NCBI GenBank assembly: GCA_944326095.1
Contig: CALVCO010000004.1
Coordinates: forward strand, 1-60,860
From: an uncultured Erysipelotrichaceae bacterium
GTDB taxonomy: Bacteria > Bacillota_I > Bacilli_A > Erysipelotrichales > Erysipelotrichaceae
Length of the DNA stretch: 60,860 nucleotides
Reading direction: 5' to 3'
This document shows positions 16,579 to 26,582 of this stretch, piece after piece. Both the position numbers and the translations under genes were made by a program. The notes under the pieces were generated by a model. The model searched no databases. It had not been told where the DNA came from and saw only the letters and a list, made by a program, of their open reading frames with translations. Every line of letters begins with the position of its first letter. Positions within the stretch are counted from its first letter, which is position 1.

Positions 16579-17004
16579 ATGATTGTTATATATACATCTC
16601 CTGGTTGTGCTAGTTGCCGTAAAGTAAAAAAATGGTTAAAAGAGCATAATTTGCAATATATCGAAAAAAATATTTTTACTACATTATTAAATGACACTGA
16701 AATAAGACATTTATTAAATCGTAGTGAAAATGGAACAGATGATATTATTTCTAAAAGATCAAAAATAATACAAGATAATAAAATTGATTTGGATTCTATG
16801 TCTACAACAGAATTGATTAATTTTATTAAACATAATCCAAGTATATTAAAACGACCTATTATTTTAAATGAGAAAACTTTTCAAGTGGGTTTTGATGAAG
16901 AAGAAATAGATGCTTTTATTCCTGCGGAATTAAGAAAAATTGCTAAAAATGCTTGTAATGAACAATGTCCTAATTGGGATGAATGTCAAAAATTAAGAAA
17001 CTAA
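16579..17004 (+). CDS. spx: Spx/ArsC-family transcriptional regulator
   Basis: Spx binds the RNA polymerase alpha C-terminal domain and redirects transcription under thiol stress. The redox switch C-x-x-C is present as GCASC (Cys10 and Cys13). ENGTDDIISKRSK, LKRPIILNEK and FQVGFDEEEIDAFIP match Spx well. At 141 residues it is about ten longer than usual: the extra tail, ACNEQCPNWDEC, adds three cysteines. GGAGG precedes the ATG. The tail may be a further metal or redox site (inference). Confidence 0.92.
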   Translation: MIVIYTSPGCASCRKVKKWLKEHNLQYIEKNIFTTLLNDTEIRHLLNRSENGTDDIISKRSKIIQDNKIDLDSMSTTELINFIKHNPSILKRPIILNEKTFQVGFDEEEIDAFIPAELRKIAKNACNEQCPNWDECQKLRN

Positions 17005-17047
17005 ACGAAAGTTTAGTTTTTTATAAATAGTTAGAAAAGGTGATAAG

Positions 17048-18193
17048 ATGAAAGTATTAGTTGGTTTATCAGGTGGAGTTGATTCAGCAATAGCTGCATA
17101 TTTATTAAAGGAACAAGGGCATGATGTTACTTGTTGTTTTATGCGTAATTGGGATTCTATGGCTAATAATGATTTTTTAGGCAATCCAACTATCGAAGAT
17201 GATGTATGTCCTCAAGAAAAAGATTATATGGATGCGAAAAGTGTTGCGGATAGTTTAGGGTTAGAACTTTTGCGCATCGACTTTGTTAAAGAATATTGGG
17301 ATCATGTATTTACTTGTTTTTTAGATGAATATAAAAAAGGTAGAACTCCTAATCCAGATATTTTATGTAATAAATATATTAAGTTTGATAGTTTTTTAAA
17401 ATTCGCTAAAGAAAGAGGTTTTGAAGCTATTGCTACAGGACATTATGCTAAAAAAGATATAGTAAATGGTATACCAGTTATGAAAAAAGCTCATGATTTA
17501 AATAAGGATCAAACTTATTTTTTGTGTCAAATTTCTAAAGAAGCCTTAGCTTATACTTTATTTCCTTTAGGAGATGTCGATAAGCCAAAGGTTAGAGAGC
17601 TTGCAGAAAAATTAAAATTAAGTATTGCCAAGAAAAAAGATAGTACTGGTATATGTTTTATTGGTGAAAGGGATTTTAGAGCTTTTTTACAAAATTATTT
17701 ACCTAGTAAACCTGGAAATATTGTAGATATTGATACTAATAAAATCTTAAAAAAACATGAAGGTGTTTTATTTTATACTATAGGCCAAAGAAAAGGATTA
17801 GATATTGGTGGTTCTGGAGGTCCATGGTTTGTAGTAGGGAAAGATGTAATTAAAAATGAATTATATGTTGCAAGTGGAGATGATAATGTTTGGTTATTGA
17901 GTAATAGTTGTATCGTTAGTGATGTGAATTGGTTAATTGATGTTAAAAATGATTTTGATTGTAATGCAAAATTTCGTTATCGTCAAAAGGATAATCCAGT
18001 ACACTTAGAAAAATTAGATGATACTCATGTCAAATTAACTTATCCTCAGGGTATTAAAGCAGTTACTTGTGGACAAGAAGCAGTTTTTTATCAAGATGAT
18101 ATATGCTTAGGTGGAGGAGTAATTGATGAGGTATACTTTGATGGTATATCGATAGATGAAAGGCTAAAAAATAAATTAGGTAATAATAAATGA
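17048..18193 (+). CDS. mnmA: tRNA-specific 2-thiouridylase MnmA
   Basis: MnmA installs the 2-thio group on U34 of tRNA-Glu, -Gln and -Lys. The PP-loop is LSGGVDSAIAAYLL (about residues 7-20). The catalytic cysteines lie in NPDILCNKYIKF (about 100) and DSTGICFIGERDF (about 200). The beta-barrel C-terminal domain is complete; length 381 is slightly above the usual 360-370. The gene ends with TGA inside ATGA, so the CPBP gene is translationally coupled. Confidence 0.96.
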   Translation: MKVLVGLSGGVDSAIAAYLLKEQGHDVTCCFMRNWDSMANNDFLGNPTIEDDVCPQEKDYMDAKSVADSLGLELLRIDFVKEYWDHVFTCFLDEYKKGRTPNPDILCNKYIKFDSFLKFAKERGFEAIATGHYAKKDIVNGIPVMKKAHDLNKDQTYFLCQISKEALAYTLFPLGDVDKPKVRELAEKLKLSIAKKKDSTGICFIGERDFRAFLQNYLPSKPGNIVDIDTNKILKKHEGVLFYTIGQRKGLDIGGSGGPWFVVGKDVIKNELYVASGDDNVWLLSNSCIVSDVNWLIDVKNDFDCNAKFRYRQKDNPVHLEKLDDTHVKLTYPQGIKAVTCGQEAVFYQDDICLGGGVIDEVYFDGISIDERLKNKLGNNK

Positions 18194-18870
18194 ATAGTTT
18201 AAAAATTTCTACTAAGAAAAGTATAATTTTAATATTAAGTTATTTTATTATCTATAATTTTATTTTTCCTATATTGGCTGCAATAATTATTTTATATAAT
18301 AATTTTGATTCAATTATTGTAAATGCTATTTTTGATATTTTATATTTAATTATAATTTATTTAAATATTAAAGATATTATTATAGAAGGTTTTAATAAAT
18401 TTAAAAAGAATTTAAAAGATAATACTTTTGAATTATTTAAACAAACATTATTAATTTTAGCTGTTAATATTTTTAGTTCATTATTAATTGGTATTGTTTT
18501 TAATGTTCAAACTAGTCAAAATCAGCAGATGGTAAATGAATTACTTACTTCTTATTTTTGGTATACAGTTTTTAGTTCATGTATATTTGCACCAATAGTA
18601 GAAGAAACCATCTTTCGTTTGGCTATTTTTCGTACAATGTATAAAAATAGTTTTTGGTTTCCTGCATTAGTAAGTAGTATTGCTTTTGGTGGTATTCATG
18701 TTTTAGGATCATTATTGTTAGGTAATTATTTAGATTTAGTTAATATAATTACATATAGTTTAATGGGTTTAGTTATTTGTGCTTATTATTATCGAAAGGA
18801 TAATTTTTTTGCTCCAATTATGTTACATATGATGAATAATTTAATTGGTGTATTATTATTTTTAGTATAA
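18190..18870 (+). CDS. CPBP family intramembrane metalloprotease
   Basis: The 226-residue protein has about six hydrophobic segments and the CPBP/Abi signature: EETIFR at about 138-143, FGGIHV at about 171, and a third histidine in MLHMMNN. These residues bind zinc in the Rce1-like intramembrane protease fold. Its substrate is unknown; in Firmicutes such genes often go with peptide signals or bacteriocin immunity, but no such gene adjoins it. It overlaps mnmA by 4 bases. Confidence 0.87.
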   Translation: MNSLKISTKKSIILILSYFIIYNFIFPILAAIIILYNNFDSIIVNAIFDILYLIIIYLNIKDIIIEGFNKFKKNLKDNTFELFKQTLLILAVNIFSSLLIGIVFNVQTSQNQQMVNELLTSYFWYTVFSSCIFAPIVEETIFRLAIFRTMYKNSFWFPALVSSIAFGGIHVLGSLLLGNYLDLVNIITYSLMGLVICAYYYRKDNFFAPIMLHMMNNLIGVLLFLV

Positions 18871-18874
18871 ATTT

Positions 18875-21049
18875 ATGGAAGATATATATGGAAAATTAGC
18901 TCATGTAATTTATGCTAATACAGCTAATGGTTATGCTGTTATTAGTTTTAAATTAGACAATTTAAATGAAAAAAATATCATTTGTACGGGAATGCTTTGT
19001 GATTTACAAAAAGATTTTCGTTATCATTTAACTGGAGAATATATTGAGCATCCACGTTATGGTCTACAATTCAATGTCATTAGTTATGAAAAATCTTTGC
19101 CAACTGACTATGATGCAATAGTTAGATTTTTGTCAGGTCCTCAGTTTGTAGGAATTGGTAAGAAAACTGCGCAATCTATTGTTGATATACTTGGATTAGA
19201 TGTTATTAATCAATTGCGTGAAGATATCAATATTCTAGATAAAGTAGAAAGTATAAATGATAAGAAAAAACAAGCTATAGCAGATGGTTTAAATAGTTTA
19301 GATGATGTTTTAGAAAAAACTATTCGTTTTTTTTCAGTATATGGTATTGGGCCTCGTAATATTATGCGTCTAAATATGGCTTATGGTAAAGATGCTATTA
19401 GTAAAGTTAGTGAAAATCCTTATCGTGTAATTTATGAATTAGATGGATTTGGTTTTAAAACAGCTGATAAACTAGCTTTACATTTAGGTTTTGATCCGAA
19501 TAGTTCTTTACGTAAAGAAGCCTATTTAGTTAATGAAGTAATGAATTATAATATGAAAACTGGAGATACCTTTATTGAAAAAGAAATTTTGGAAGAATTA
19601 TATTTAACAAAAGTAAAAGCAAATGATTTTAATGATATTTTAAATATGGCTATTTTTAATGTTCATTTAATTAAAGAAGATAATAGGATATATCATCCTA
19701 GTCAATATCAAGCTGAATTACAAATAGCCAATTATTTAAAGAATTTCCCTTGTGATACCCTTGATCCTTATGATGAAAATATTTATGATGAAGAATTAAG
19801 TAAATTACAAGAAAATATTACTTATAATGAATTACAATTAGAAGCTATTAAAAGTTTTTTTACTAATGATTTGATGATATTAACTGGAGGACCTGGAACA
19901 GGAAAAACTACTGTAGTTAAGGCTCTAACGCATATTTTTAAAAGATTATATCCTTCAAATCAAATTGTATGTATAGCTCCTACAGGAAGAGCTAGCAAAA
20001 GAATATCTCAGTTATGTGATGTTAGATCTTCAACTATCCATTCATTATTACAATGGAATTTAGAAACAAATAGTTTTGGGAAAAATCAAGAGAATCCCTT
20101 AGATGTTGATGTATTAATCATAGATGAGTTTTCCATGGTAGATAATTATCTATTTGCTAATCTTTGCTTAGCAAGTATAAATGTTAAGAAGATATGCATA
20201 ATTGGTGATGTTGATCAACTTCCTTCTGTTAGTCCAGGTAGTTTATTACAAGATTTAATAGAAGCTAATATATGTCCAGTTATTTGTTTGAAACATATAT
20301 ATCGTCAACAAGAAGGTAGTGATATTGTAAATCTAGCTTTTGATATAACTAAAAATGATGTTTCATTAGATAAATATCATAATGATTTACGATTTTTTGA
20401 TTGTGATATTTATCAAGCTAAAAATCTTATTTTACAAATTGTACATAATGCCTTTGAAAAAGGCTATGATGTAAATGATATCCAAGTATTATCACCTATG
20501 TATAGGGGAATTAGTGGAGTTGATAATTTAAATGCTGCTTTACAAAAAGAATTTAATCCTTCTGAATATGGAAAAAAAGAAATTAAGCATAATGGTTTTA
20601 CCTTTAGAGAACAAGATAAGATTCTTCAATTAAAGAATCAACCTGATGATGATGTATATAATGGAGATATTGGAATTATTACGGAAATAGTTCTTCCTGA
20701 TGAATATGATGATAAGCCTCATATAATAGCTTGTTTTGATGATATTTATGTTGAATATGGACCAGAAACTTTTGATAATATAACGCTTGCTTATTGTATT
20801 ACAATCCATAAATCGCAAGGTAGTGAATATCCTATTGTTATTATTCCTTTATTTAAGGAACAATCGATTATGATGCAAAGACGTTTAATTTATACAGCTA
20901 TAACAAGAGCTAAAAAAAGTTTGATATTAATAGGTGATAAACAAGTCTTTTTCGACGCTATTATGAAAAAAGAAAAACATTTAAGAATGACTACCTTAGG
21001 TTGGCGTTTATCATTAGAAGATGTTAAATCATCTGTTGATAATTTATAA
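18875..21049 (+). CDS. recD2: ATP-dependent RecD2-like DNA helicase
   Basis: RecD2 is a 5'-3' superfamily 1B helicase that acts without RecBC. The N-terminal region has the OB-like and helix-hairpin-helix segments (FVGIGKKTAQSIVDILG, ELDGFGFKTADKLA). The motor follows: Walker A GGPGTGKTT near residue 337, DEFSMVD near 415, GDVDQLPSVSPG, and IHKSQGSEYPIVII with YTAITRAKKSL. The length of 724 is typical. The only spacing from the previous gene is a few bases. The start follows TTTAGTATAAATT, so ribosome binding is weak. Confidence 0.94.
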   Translation: MEDIYGKLAHVIYANTANGYAVISFKLDNLNEKNIICTGMLCDLQKDFRYHLTGEYIEHPRYGLQFNVISYEKSLPTDYDAIVRFLSGPQFVGIGKKTAQSIVDILGLDVINQLREDINILDKVESINDKKKQAIADGLNSLDDVLEKTIRFFSVYGIGPRNIMRLNMAYGKDAISKVSENPYRVIYELDGFGFKTADKLALHLGFDPNSSLRKEAYLVNEVMNYNMKTGDTFIEKEILEELYLTKVKANDFNDILNMAIFNVHLIKEDNRIYHPSQYQAELQIANYLKNFPCDTLDPYDENIYDEELSKLQENITYNELQLEAIKSFFTNDLMILTGGPGTGKTTVVKALTHIFKRLYPSNQIVCIAPTGRASKRISQLCDVRSSTIHSLLQWNLETNSFGKNQENPLDVDVLIIDEFSMVDNYLFANLCLASINVKKICIIGDVDQLPSVSPGSLLQDLIEANICPVICLKHIYRQQEGSDIVNLAFDITKNDVSLDKYHNDLRFFDCDIYQAKNLILQIVHNAFEKGYDVNDIQVLSPMYRGISGVDNLNAALQKEFNPSEYGKKEIKHNGFTFREQDKILQLKNQPDDDVYNGDIGIITEIVLPDEYDDKPHIIACFDDIYVEYGPETFDNITLAYCITIHKSQGSEYPIVIIPLFKEQSIMMQRRLIYTAITRAKKSLILIGDKQVFFDAIMKKEKHLRMTTLGWRLSLEDVKSSVDNL

Positions 21050-21059
21050 ATTTATGATA

Positions 21060-21295
21060 TCATATTAAAGTAAATCGTATTGAAGATAAGTACTAACCTA
21101 ATATGAATCTTACAGAAAAAAGATGGTTGCTGAAAATCTTTGGTCAATAGGTTTAGGAAGCTACTTCATAGAGCGCTTAATAGGCGACGTAACCTAACGT
21201 TATCGGGTAATTAAGTGGCATATCAAATTGATATGAAATAGGATGGTACCGCGGATATTTCGTTCCTAAAGTTTTTTAGGAACTTTTTTATTTAG
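21060..21295 (+). promoter_or_regulatory. T-box leader of alaS (specifier GCU) with terminator
   Basis: Stem I shows the apical loop AGATGGTTGCTGAAAATCT at 21121-21139. The likely specifier is GCT at 21160-21162, preceded by GGAA and followed by A. The T-box core AGGATGGTACCGCG is at 21239-21252. The terminator GTTCCTAAA/TTTAGGAAC (21262-21270 with 21275-21283) and T-run follow. Uncharged tRNA-Ala should relieve termination before alaS. Confidence 0.93.
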
Positions 21296-21307
21296 GAGGA
21301 GACTTTA

Positions 21308-23929
21308 ATGAAAAACTTAACTGGAAATCAAGTTCGTCAAATGTTTTTAGATTATTTTGCTAGTAAAGGTCATATGGTTGAACCTGGTGCTAGCTTGATT
21401 CCTCATGATGATCCTACATTATTATGGATTAATGCTGGAGTAGCTGCGTTAAAAAAATATTTTGATGGTCGTGAAAAACCTGCTTGCAATCGTATTACTA
21501 ATGCTCAAAAATCAATTAGAACTAATGATATAGAAAATGTTGGTAAAACAGCAAGACATCATACTTTCTTTGAAATGCTTGGAAATTTTTCTATTGGAGA
21601 TTATTTTAAAGAAGATGCACTTAAATTTGCTTGGGAATTTTTAACAAGTCCAAATTGGATTGGTTTTGATCCTAAACGTATATATGTAACAGTATATCCA
21701 GATGATACCCAAGCATATGATATTTGGGTAAATAAAATAGGTATAGATCCAAGCCATATTTTAAAAACTTATGATAATTTCTGGCAAATTGGTGAAGGAC
21801 CTTGTGGACCTGATAGTGAGATTTTCTATGATCGTGGCGAAAAATATGATCCTGAAGGAATAGGAGAAAAATTATTCTTTGATGAAATGGAAAATGATCG
21901 TTATATTGAAGTTTGGAATGTAGTTTTTTCTCAATATGATGCTAAAGAAGGGGTAGATCGTAAAGATTTTAAAGAATTACCTCAGAAAAATATAGATACA
22001 GGTATGGGTCTAGAAAGATTAGTTGCTCTTATTCAAGATGGTGAAACTAATTTTGATACAGATTTATTCTTACCAATTATTCATGCTTGTGAAAAAATGG
22101 CTAAATATCCATATGAAAATGATCATAAAATGGCTTATAGAGTAATTGCCGATCATATTCGTACTGTAACTTTTGCTTTAGCTGATGGAGCTAATTTCTC
22201 TAATGAAGGTAGAGGTTATGTATTACGTAGAGTTTTACGTCGTGCAGTTCGTTATGGTATTTCTCTAGGTATTAATGGTGCCTTTATGTATAAATTAGTT
22301 AAGATAGTTGCTGATAATATGGAAGCTTATTATCCATATTTACAAAGTAAAGTATCATTAATTGAAAAATTAGTTAAAACGGAAGAAGAAACTTTCCATA
22401 CAACTTTAGCAAATGGTGAAAAATTATTAAAAGATGTAATGGATAAAAATGCTGATACTAAATTAATTGATGGAGCTAGTGTATTTAAATTATATGATAC
22501 CTATGGTTTCCCTAAGGAATTAACCACGGAAATTGCTGAAGATGCTGGCTATAAAGTTGATTTAAAAGGCTTTGAAGAACAAATGAATATTCAAAAAGAA
22601 AGAGCACGTAATGCTCGTGATGATGCACAATCAATGGCTAGTCAATCTAAAGATTTAATGGATTTTGTGGAAGATAGTACATTTATTGGTTATGACCATT
22701 TTACTTGTGATGCTACAGTAATAGGAATATTTAAAGATGGCAATAAAGTAGATAGTTTAAGCGATAGTGGGGAAATTATATTAGATAATACTTGTTTCTA
22801 TGCTGAAAGTGGAGGACAAGTAGCTGATATAGGTACTATTAGAAATGATAATTTCTTTGCGAATGTTATTGATGTTAAAAAAGCACCTCATAAACAACAT
22901 TTACATCATATTGAAAATATTCAAGGTAGTATAAAAATAGGTGATAAAATTCATGGTTCAATCGATTTACCTAGACGTATAAAGATTAAAGCAAATCATT
23001 CTTCATTACATTTATTACAAAGTGCTTTAATAAAAGTATTAGGTGATCATATAGCGCAAGCTGGTTCTTATGTTTGTGATGAATATGCTAGATTTGACTT
23101 TACTCATTTTGAAAAGGTTAATGATGAACAATTAAGAGAAATTGAAAATATAGTAAATGAATATATCATGCAAGAAATACCAGTAGTTACTGAAGAATTA
23201 AGTATGGAAGAAGCTTCTAAAAGAAATGCTATTGCCTTATTTGACGAAAAATATGGTGATACTGTACGTGTTGTAACAATGGGAGATGCTTCTTGTGAAT
23301 TATGTGGAGGAACCCATGTTTCTAATACTAGTGAACTTGGTGTATTTAAGATTGTAAATGAAGAAAGTATCGGTAGTGGTACAAGAAGAATTACAGTAAA
23401 AACTAAAATGGCTGCTTATCATGATTTAATTAATAGTGAAAAACGTATTAAAAATATTGCAGAAATAATGAAACAAAAAAATAGTAATGTCATTGAAGAA
23501 AAAATTATGCAATTAATGCAAGAAAATGCTTTAATGAAAAAAGAAATTGAAAAACAACAAGAAAAAATGATGATGTTACAAGCAGATGAAGTAGTTAATA
23601 GTGCACCAGTAATTAATGATTTGAAGACTATCATCTTAAAATTAGAAAATGCCCAAAATATTAAAATGTACGCTGAAGCATTAAGAAATAAAGCTAATAA
23701 TACATTTGTATTTATTGCTAATGTCTTGGAAGATAAAGTAACATTTGTTTGTGCTTTAAGCAAAGAAGCAATTCAAAAAGGCTATAAAGCTGGAGATATT
23801 GTAAAAGAAGCTGCTAATATTTGTAATGGAAATGGTGGCGGAAGACCAGATATGGCTCAAGCAGGAGGAAAAGATATTACCAAAGTTGATCAAGTAATAT
23901 CAAATATAAAATCAAAATTAAATGCTTAA
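21308..23929 (+). CDS. alaS: Alanyl-tRNA synthetase
   Basis: AlaS is a class II synthetase with an editing domain. The catalytic core begins NQVRQMFLDYFASKGH and has HHTFFEMLGNFSIGDYFK. The editing domain carries the zinc ligands in HSSLHLLQSAL (about 562) and CELCGGTHV (about 663-671). The C-terminal C-Ala region ends with GNGGGRPDMAQAGG. The length of 873 is normal. AGGAGG precedes the ATG. It overlaps the following gene by 8 bases. Confidence 0.98.
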   Translation: MKNLTGNQVRQMFLDYFASKGHMVEPGASLIPHDDPTLLWINAGVAALKKYFDGREKPACNRITNAQKSIRTNDIENVGKTARHHTFFEMLGNFSIGDYFKEDALKFAWEFLTSPNWIGFDPKRIYVTVYPDDTQAYDIWVNKIGIDPSHILKTYDNFWQIGEGPCGPDSEIFYDRGEKYDPEGIGEKLFFDEMENDRYIEVWNVVFSQYDAKEGVDRKDFKELPQKNIDTGMGLERLVALIQDGETNFDTDLFLPIIHACEKMAKYPYENDHKMAYRVIADHIRTVTFALADGANFSNEGRGYVLRRVLRRAVRYGISLGINGAFMYKLVKIVADNMEAYYPYLQSKVSLIEKLVKTEEETFHTTLANGEKLLKDVMDKNADTKLIDGASVFKLYDTYGFPKELTTEIAEDAGYKVDLKGFEEQMNIQKERARNARDDAQSMASQSKDLMDFVEDSTFIGYDHFTCDATVIGIFKDGNKVDSLSDSGEIILDNTCFYAESGGQVADIGTIRNDNFFANVIDVKKAPHKQHLHHIENIQGSIKIGDKIHGSIDLPRRIKIKANHSSLHLLQSALIKVLGDHIAQAGSYVCDEYARFDFTHFEKVNDEQLREIENIVNEYIMQEIPVVTEELSMEEASKRNAIALFDEKYGDTVRVVTMGDASCELCGGTHVSNTSELGVFKIVNEESIGSGTRRITVKTKMAAYHDLINSEKRIKNIAEIMKQKNSNVIEEKIMQLMQENALMKKEIEKQQEKMMMLQADEVVNSAPVINDLKTIILKLENAQNIKMYAEALRNKANNTFVFIANVLEDKVTFVCALSKEAIQKGYKAGDIVKEAANICNGNGGGRPDMAQAGGKDITKVDQVISNIKSKLNA

Positions 23930-24392
23930 TAAAAATGAATTACGTAATCATTTTCTAAAAATAAGAAAAAATATAAAAAATAAAGAGCATTTAAGCGAAA
24001 AAATAATAAATAATTTACTTAATTCATCAATATTAAATGAAAATTTAATGATTGGTTGTTATGCAAGTTTACCAGATGAAGTTAATACATGGAAACTTTT
24101 AGATAATACAATTTTTAAATTATGTTTTCCTAGGATACAAGGGGAATTTATGGAATTTTATGAAGTTCAAAATAAATCAGATTTTATTAAAGGTAAATTT
24201 GATATTTATGAACCTAAGATTTCATGTCAACCTGTTCATAAGGAAAAAATTGATATCATGTTGATTCCTTGTATTGCGATTGATAAAAAAGGAAATCGTA
24301 TTGGATATGGTAAAGGTTATTATGATCGTTATTTAGCTAATTATTCTGGCTTAAAGGTTGCTTTATGTTTTGATAAAACGATATACAATTAA
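23922..24392 (+). CDS. 5-formyltetrahydrofolate cyclo-ligase, cut short by an in-frame stop
   Basis: The enzyme converts 5-formyl-THF to 5,10-methenyl-THF with ATP. The family motifs are present: LRNHFLKIRKNIK at the start, DEVNTWKLLDN, and the ATP-binding DKKGNRIGYGKGYYDRYL. At 24390 a TAA stops translation after 156 residues. The same frame then continues for 26 codons (IIPSDQYDIKMDLIIDENI) to a second TAA at 24471; this is the normal C-terminal segment of the family. The product is thus truncated or the base is a mutation or error. It starts inside alaS. Confidence 0.82.
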   Translation: MLNKNELRNHFLKIRKNIKNKEHLSEKIINNLLNSSILNENLMIGCYASLPDEVNTWKLLDNTIFKLCFPRIQGEFMEFYEVQNKSDFIKGKFDIYEPKISCQPVHKEKIDIMLIPCIAIDKKGNRIGYGKGYYDRYLANYSGLKVALCFDKTIYN

Positions 24393-24538
24393 ATTATTCC
24401 TAGTGATCAATATGATATTAAAATGGATTTAATAATAGATGAAAATATTTTACATATAATATCTAAATTTTAATCTGAGATGCTTGAAAGTTTTTTGCTT
24501 TAAAAGTATAATAAAAATTAATAAAGGAAGTGATAAAT

Positions 24539-24805
24539 ATGGCTAATAATAGAGATTTAACGGAAACAATGAGCTTTAATTCTGATCGCATTCGTCGTGA
24601 AAATATTAAACAAGTATTAAAATTAACAGAAGAAGCTTTAGAAGAAAGAGGATATAACGCAATAAATCAAATAGCTGGTTATTTGATTAGTAATGATCCT
24701 GCATACATTTCAAGTCATAAAAATGCTCGTAGTATTATTCAGTCGGTAGAAAGACATGAAATTATTGAAGAGCTAGTTCGCTTCTATTTGGAAGGACATA
24801 AATAG
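24539..24805 (+). CDS. ireB: IreB family regulatory phosphoprotein (DUF965)
   Basis: IreB is a small phosphorylated target of the PASTA kinase IreK in enterococci. The protein shows the family features TETMSFNSD, EALEERGYNAINQIAGYLIS and DPAYISSHKNAR. I choose the ATG at 24539 (88 residues) rather than the in-frame GTG at 24530, because AAGGAAGTG lies at the right distance. It is in the standard alaS-ireB-ruvX order. Confidence 0.92.
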   Translation: MANNRDLTETMSFNSDRIRRENIKQVLKLTEEALEERGYNAINQIAGYLISNDPAYISSHKNARSIIQSVERHEIIEELVRFYLEGHK

Positions 24806-24809
24806 ATTA

Positions 24810-25223
24810 ATGAGAATTTTAGGCTTAGATCTTGGAAGTGTTACTTGTGGAGTTGCTGTCAGTGATCCTTTAGGTATGATTGCAAGAAGTGTAGAAACCA
24901 TTCGTTTTGCTGATGAACAAAATGATGATGCTATAAAACGCATTAAAGAAATTTGTGATGAATTAAATGTCGATAAGATAGTTTTAGGCTTACCTAAACA
25001 TATGAATGGTGATATAGGTATAAGAGCGAATATTTGTTTAGAATTTAAACAAAAACTAGAAGAAGCTCTTGGGTTAGAAGTCATTATGGTTGATGAAAGA
25101 TTGACAACTATGGCTGCTAACAAACTTTTGATAGCCCAGGATGTATCAAGAAAAAAACGTAAAAAAGTTATTGATCAAATGGCTGCTGTTCAAATATTAC
25201 AAAGTTATTTAGATAGAAACTAG
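24810..25223 (+). CDS. ruvX: RuvX/YqgF family Holliday junction resolvase-like protein
   Basis: The 137-residue RNase H-like fold has LGLDLGSVTCGVAVSDPLG at the N-terminus, VLGLPKHMNGDIG in the middle, and VDERLTTMAANKLL then QMAAVQILQSYLD at the end. These acidic residues form the putative metal site. Family members are assigned to Holliday junction resolution or pre-16S rRNA processing. It follows ireB after 4 bases. Confidence 0.94.
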   Translation: MRILGLDLGSVTCGVAVSDPLGMIARSVETIRFADEQNDDAIKRIKEICDELNVDKIVLGLPKHMNGDIGIRANICLEFKQKLEEALGLEVIMVDERLTTMAANKLLIAQDVSRKKRKKVIDQMAAVQILQSYLDRN

Positions 25224-25251
25224 GGGCGTTTTAAAAATGCCCTTTATTTAG
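25224..25251 (+). terminator. Weak hairpin between ruvX and the DUF1292 gene
   Basis: GGGCGTTT pairs with AAATGCCC around a three-base loop and is followed by TTTATTTA. It may act as an attenuator or 3' end. The downstream gene is close and has its own AGGAGG, so read-through is likely. Confidence 0.4.
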
Positions 25252-25260
25252 GAGGAAAAC

Positions 25261-25509
25261 ATGCAAGATAATCATATGTTAATAACATTGGAAGATGGAA
25301 CAACAAAAGAAATGGAAATTTTATTTACTTTTGATGATGAAACGACCAATATTAGTTATGTAATTTTCAGTGATTTAGATGAAGATAGTGATGAAGTATA
25401 TGCCGCTAAATATACTGAAGATGGGGATTTAGATATGGATTTAACTGATAAAGAAATGGAAATGTGTGAAGAAGTTTTAGGAGCTTTTAGTGATGAGCAA
25501 GAAGACTAA
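25261..25509 (+). CDS. DUF1292 family protein
   Basis: This 82-residue acidic protein matches the YrzB/DUF1292 family: ITLEDGTTKEMEILFTFDDE at the start and YVIFSDLDEDSDEVYAAKY in the middle. Its function is unknown. The position between ruvX and mltG is conserved in Firmicutes. AGGAGG precedes the ATG, and its end overlaps mltG. Confidence 0.9.
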   Translation: MQDNHMLITLEDGTTKEMEILFTFDDETTNISYVIFSDLDEDSDEVYAAKYTEDGDLDMDLTDKEMEMCEEVLGAFSDEQED

Positions 25510-26572
25510 AAAAAGAAGAAAACTTAAGATAAAGAATATTATAATTTTAGGATTTTTTTGTTTATTAATATTAATTGGTGGCATTTTTGTTTATTATAAT
25601 AATAGTTTAAAGGCAGTAAATAAAAATGGAACTGATATTGAATTTACTATTCAAGAAGGTGAAAATTTACGTACTGTTTTAGACCGTTTAGAAAATGAAG
25701 GATTAATTAAAAATAGTACTATGAGTTTTATTTATGCTCGTTTAAATAATTTAACTGATATTAAAATGGGTACTTATGTATTAAATGATAGTTTTGATAC
25801 TAATACTATTTTAAATAATATTAACTCTTCATCTGCAGCTTTAAGCAATGGAATCAGATTAACTTTTGTAGAAGGTGATTGGGCTAAACATATAGCTCAA
25901 AAAATTGCAGAAAATACTAATGTTACAGAAGATGAATTATTAACATTATGGAATGATCAAGAATATGTTAGATCTTTAATGAGTGAATATCCATTTATAA
26001 CAGAAGAAATATTTAATGATAATGTAAGGATATTGCTTGAAGGTTACCTTAGTCCAAATACATATGAATTTGATAGAGAAACAACAGCTGATCAAGTAAC
26101 TAGAATTATCTTAAATCAAACTTTAAATGTTTATAATGAATTTGCTGAGCAAATGAGTCAAAGTAATCTTTCTATTCATCAAATTTATACTTTAGCTAGT
26201 ATCGTTCAATACGAAGCTAGCAAAGTTGAAGATATGAAAATGATAGCTCAAGTCTTCTACAATCGTATGAATCAACGTATGCCTTTACAATCAAGTGTTA
26301 CCGTTTGTTATGCTTTAGATATTGAAAAGGATGATGACTGGTTTAAGTGTGAAGCAAATCCTGATTATGATTCGCCATATAATACTTATATGTATCAAGG
26401 TTTACCTCCAGGACCAATTCTAAATCCTGGTAGTGAAGCTATTAGAGCAGTTTTAGAACCAACTGAAAATAATTATTTATACTTTATGGCCGATGTTTAT
26501 GGCGATGGAACAGTATATTATGCAACAACTTATGAAGAACATCTAGCTAATGTTGAAAGATATCTAAATTAG
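25493..26572 (+). CDS. mltG: Endolytic peptidoglycan transglycosylase MltG (YceG-like)
   Basis: MltG cleaves nascent glycan strands and is thought to set their length. A basic N-terminus is followed by one membrane helix (about 14-36). The YceG-like domain includes [10 protein letters not shown], then the catalytic-Glu region [14 protein letters not shown] (Glu near residue 241), and [14 protein letters not shown]-like motifs near the C-terminus. I prefer ATG 25493 to GTG 25490. It overlaps the DUF1292 gene and is followed 10 bases later by udk. Confidence 0.95.
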   Translation: MSKKTKKRRKLKIKNIIILGFFCLLILIGGIFVYYNNSLKAVNKNGTDIEFTIQEGENLRTVLDRLENEGLIKNSTMSFIYARLNNLTDIKMGTYVLNDSFDTNTILNNINSSSAALSNGIRLTFVEGDWAKHIAQKIAENTNVTEDELLTLWNDQEYVRSLMSEYPFITEEIFNDNVRILLEGYLSPNTYEFDRETTADQVTRIILNQTLNVYNEFAEQMSQSNLSIHQIYTLASIVQYEASKVEDMKMIAQVFYNRMNQRMPLQSSVTVCYALDIEKDDDWFKCEANPDYDSPYNTYMYQGLPPGPILNPGSEAIRAVLEPTENNYLYFMADVYGDGTVYYATTYEEHLANVERYLN

Positions 26573-26582
26573 GAGGCTAATT

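Noticed and set aside
18190-18870. CPBP protease as part of a bacteriocin or peptide-signal cluster
   Set aside because: Its neighbours are mnmA and recD2 and no small peptide or transporter gene adjoins it.
24390-24392. Programmed read-through or suppression at the folate cyclo-ligase stop
   Set aside because: TAA is the common stop of this genome and no recoding structure is visible.
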